Under the pieces are notes generated by a model. That model ran no database searches. It was given only the letters and a program-made list of their open reading frames with translations, and had not been told where the DNA came from. Below are positions 6,125-7,796 of a stretch of DNA of 7,796 nt, piece after piece (positions within the stretch are counted from its first letter, which is position 1; the number at the start of each line of letters is the position of its first letter). Position numbers and translations under genes: made by a program. The stretch is taken from contig DASYAN010000300.1 in NCBI GenBank assembly GCA_036501345.1, positions 1 through 7,796 on the forward strand. Direction: 5' to 3'. The DNA comes from DASYAN01 sp036501345 (GTDB lineage: Bacteria; Chloroflexota; Ktedonobacteria; Ktedonobacterales; Ktedonobacteraceae).

Positions 6125-6183
6125 CAAAGCATTCAATATATGCGGTAGCAAAACTAATTCTACCGCATATATTGAATGCTTTG
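6125..6183. terminator. Perfect 24-bp inverted repeat between convergent genes, probable bidirectional terminator
   Basis: The left arm (6125-6148) and right arm (6160-6183) are perfect reverse complements over 24 bases, with an 11-base loop. The repeat lies 22 bases after the CHRD-like stop and includes the last seven codons and stop of the converging beta-propeller gene. Position suggests termination from both sides. There is no clear T-tract after either arm, so the mechanism is uncertain; it could also block read-through as antisense structure or be a small inverted duplication. Confidence 0.7.
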
Positions 6184-7365
6184 CAGCCCATCACTCTTAT
6201 GTAAATAATGCTTTATATTCAGCAATTGAATGTTTTTAGATCTCATTTTGACTATTACCAATATAATGATCAAGCTCCCACATAGGGCAAGCAAAAGGAC
6301 AATCTGTAAAGTCCAAGACTGCTGCGATGTCTGGGCCTGATGCAGAGGTGGCGACAGTGTGGGAGGATTGAGCCCTGTGATAATAAAGTGTAGATCACCT
6401 CCAACATCGAAGGTGTTGGTAATATGGTGCGCTGGGATGTCGAGCATCGCGACCTTCCCGTCTTCTAATGCCACAAAGGCCAGTTGCCCATCACTGGTTA
6501 CCGCAACAGATATCGGTCTGGCTTCTAGTGGAATCGTGCGCAATGGCTCATGAGGTAATGCGGAGTTTCCGTAGGCTGGTTGGAGCACCACCAGTTGATG
6601 ACTCTTCTGATCCGGGACGTAGACCTCGCTTGTTCCCTCATCAAAATCCATCGGGCCGTAAATGCCGCCAGAAATCAATGTTCTAACGTTATAGGTCTTG
6701 AGATCGACAGTGACTACGCTTCCCAGTTGGGTAGTCAAATAAGCGGCTGTTCCGGGTGGAATGGAGATGTAGCGTGGTCCGTCGGGAATGGAGATTTGTT
6801 TGATCTGTGAAGCATTGATATCATCGAAGGCTGTCAATTCTGTGGAAGTGGTGACCCAGAGCTGGTTTCCACTGGAGAGTGATGTCCCAATCGAGGCCAC
6901 GCCGATTCCGTAGACAGGCTGGTTCAACTGAAATATGTGTAGAATCTGACAGTTATTAGGGTCAAGCGCGGTTATGCTGGAGGCATCGTTGCTCGCAGCG
7001 AATAGGAGGTTAGCATTATCCATAGCCAATAGGGTTGGGTGCCCTGGCACGGGAGCCGTACACAATGTCGCGCCTGTGCTAGCACGGATGATCGCGACAC
7101 GTTGTAATTGAGGTTCTGTCACATAGAGGTAATTCCCATCCAGACTTAAGAGAATCGTATGTGGATCGCCAGGGATTGCCATGTGATTGATGACTTTTTG
7201 CTGCAAGATGTCGATGATGGCTATCCCTTTTGTTGCCCCGGCGATATAGGCTCGGTTAGGAGCACCTCCATCCGCTTGAACAGTTATGGGAGCCAGAGAG
7301 AAGAAGCATAGGCAACTCAGTGTTGTGATGATGAACCAGCGAGATGAGTACGTAACGATGGGCAT
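6160..7365 (-). CDS. Exported YVTN-type beta-propeller protein with C-terminal membrane anchor
   Basis: The 401-residue protein has a signal peptide (hydrophobic segment about 11-29, likely cleavage after VQA at 31). A series of beta-propeller blades follows at about 37-330, with recurring patterns such as AYIAGATKGIAIIDI, LDGNYLYVTEPQLQRVAII, TSEVYVPDQKSHQLVVLQP and SDGQLAFVALEDGKVAMLDI. A proline/glutamine-rich stretch (333-350) leads to one membrane segment (351-373) and a basic tail (KMRSK), so the propeller faces outward. YVTN/NHL propellers usually bind proteins or ligands; no catalytic residues are identifiable. The ATG at 7365 is the only in-frame start after a TAG at 7377. Its ribosome binding site is GAGAGGGG, unusually close, with 2 bases between the last G and the ATG. 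The stop lies inside the 24-bp inverted repeat. Confidence 0.85.
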   Translation of the reverse strand: MPIVTYSSRWFIITTLSCLCFFSLAPITVQADGGAPNRAYIAGATKGIAIIDILQQKVINHMAIPGDPHTILLSLDGNYLYVTEPQLQRVAIIRASTGATLCTAPVPGHPTLLAMDNANLLFAASNDASSITALDPNNCQILHIFQLNQPVYGIGVASIGTSLSSGNQLWVTTSTELTAFDDINASQIKQISIPDGPRYISIPPGTAAYLTTQLGSVVTVDLKTYNVRTLISGGIYGPMDFDEGTSEVYVPDQKSHQLVVLQPAYGNSALPHEPLRTIPLEARPISVAVTSDGQLAFVALEDGKVAMLDIPAHHITNTFDVGGDLHFIITGLNPPTLSPPLHQAQTSQQSWTLQIVLLLALCGSLIIILVIVKMRSKNIQLLNIKHYLHKSDGLQSIQYMR

Positions 7366-7689
7366 TTCCCCTCTCTAATATTGTTTGGGTACCTGTCCAG
7401 ACTGACTTTAAGTATGATGCCCGCCTTGGCACAATCTTTCTATTGACCTGCAGAGAGCGTGATTGACTTTGTTCCACTTGCCAAGTAGAACTGGAGGGTG
7501 CTTATTGCTTTCATGATTGTTGAGCATAGTATAGCACCATGCTAGGCGTGCTGTCACAGGATCATTGGAAGAGGTGCTTGGTTAAATTGTCCCCTTTTTC
7601 CCTGGGAGTGTCATTTTGTGTCACTAGGAAAAACTACTTTTGTTTGATATAGTTAAGAGTACTTGTACTTGTTGATGATTTGCCGATCT
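7366..7689. other. Intergenic region, no gene seen
   Basis: This stretch lies upstream of the beta-propeller gene (-) and of a possible gene at the right edge (+). No reading frame here has protein-like character or a good ribosome binding site. Small features only: an imperfect stem AGTGTCA/TGTCACT around 7606-7624 and a tandem ACTTGT repeat near 7661-7672. The promoter of the beta-propeller gene should lie here but no clear -35/-10 pair was found. Confidence 0.5.
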
Positions 7690-7717
7690 TTGTAAAGTCG
7701 GGAAATGCTGATATACT
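7690..7717 (+). promoter_or_regulatory. Candidate promoter for a gene at the right edge
   Basis: TTGTAA (7690-7695), a 16-base spacer and TATACT (7712-7717) match a housekeeping promoter in four and five of six positions respectively. The predicted start near 7724 would give a leader of about 60 bases before the ATG at 7786. Confidence 0.4.
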
Positions 7718-7785
7718 TAATCGTATAGAGGAAACGCGATCCTAATTCTGGGAAAAAGCGGCTCTTGGAAAGTGCAGAGAGGGAA

Positions 7786-7796
7786 ATGACAGTCAT
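7786..7796 (+). CDS. Possible gene start, cut by the window edge
   Basis: The ATG at 7786 follows GAGAGGGAA (7777-7785), nearly the same ribosome binding site and spacing as the beta-propeller gene on the other strand (GAGAGGGGAA-ATG). Only M-T-V can be read, so the product is unknown. Support is limited to the ribosome binding site and the candidate promoter at 7690. Confidence 0.35.

Noticed and set aside
1..7796. CRISPR array, tRNA or rRNA genes
   Set aside because: No regularly spaced direct repeats, cloverleaf sequences or extended rRNA similarity were seen on either strand by eye.

Overview
The window looks like chromosomal DNA of a Gram-positive-type or filamentous environmental bacterium, most plausibly a Chloroflexota (Ktedonobacteria-like) genome. 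That placement is inferred from the gene mix: a DrrAB-type exporter, a TnpB-only insertion sequence, a stand-alone VKOR, a duplicated CHRD-like secreted protein and a membrane-anchored beta-propeller. Nothing in the window fixes the taxonomy.

Left part (1-1536, + strand): the 3' portion of an ABC-transporter ATPase, cut by the window edge before its Walker A motif, is followed 5 bases later by its ABC-2 permease. Together they form a drug- or polyketide-type exporter pair.

Middle left (about 1533-2858, - strand): an IS200/IS605-family element of the tnpB-only (IS1341-like) type with a complete TnpB nuclease, subterminal hairpins at both ends, and a likely right-end guide RNA (reRNA/omega RNA). 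The right tip appears to overlap the permease stop codon. Deleting 1533-2858 on paper rebuilds a clean Glu-stop end for the permease. The predicted guide RNA therefore reads into the antisense of the permease 3' end.

Middle right (2978-4731, - strand): a vitamin K epoxide reductase (VKOR)-family disulfide-forming membrane protein, then an AT-rich gene for a 372-residue all-helical protein of unknown function. The N-terminal part of that protein resembles HEPN-like domains carrying a 'D-Y-R/K-N-L-I-H-P' motif.

Right part (4732-7796): an intergenic region of about 370 bases with several inverted and direct repeats leads to a secreted protein with two CHRD-like repeats (+ strand). This gene converges on an exported, C-terminally anchored beta-propeller gene (- strand). 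Between them lies a perfect 24-bp inverted repeat, one arm of which is exactly the last eight codons of the beta-propeller gene. The final 430 bases are mostly non-coding, with a candidate promoter and a well-spaced ribosome binding site and ATG for a gene that leaves the window. VKOR could serve oxidative folding of the cysteine-bearing exported proteins, but that link is inference. No complete new system is provable from this window. The best leads are the TnpB/reRNA insertion at a stop codon, the inverted duplication at 6125-6183, the interleaved repeats at 4883-5023 and the AT-rich HEPN-like orphan.
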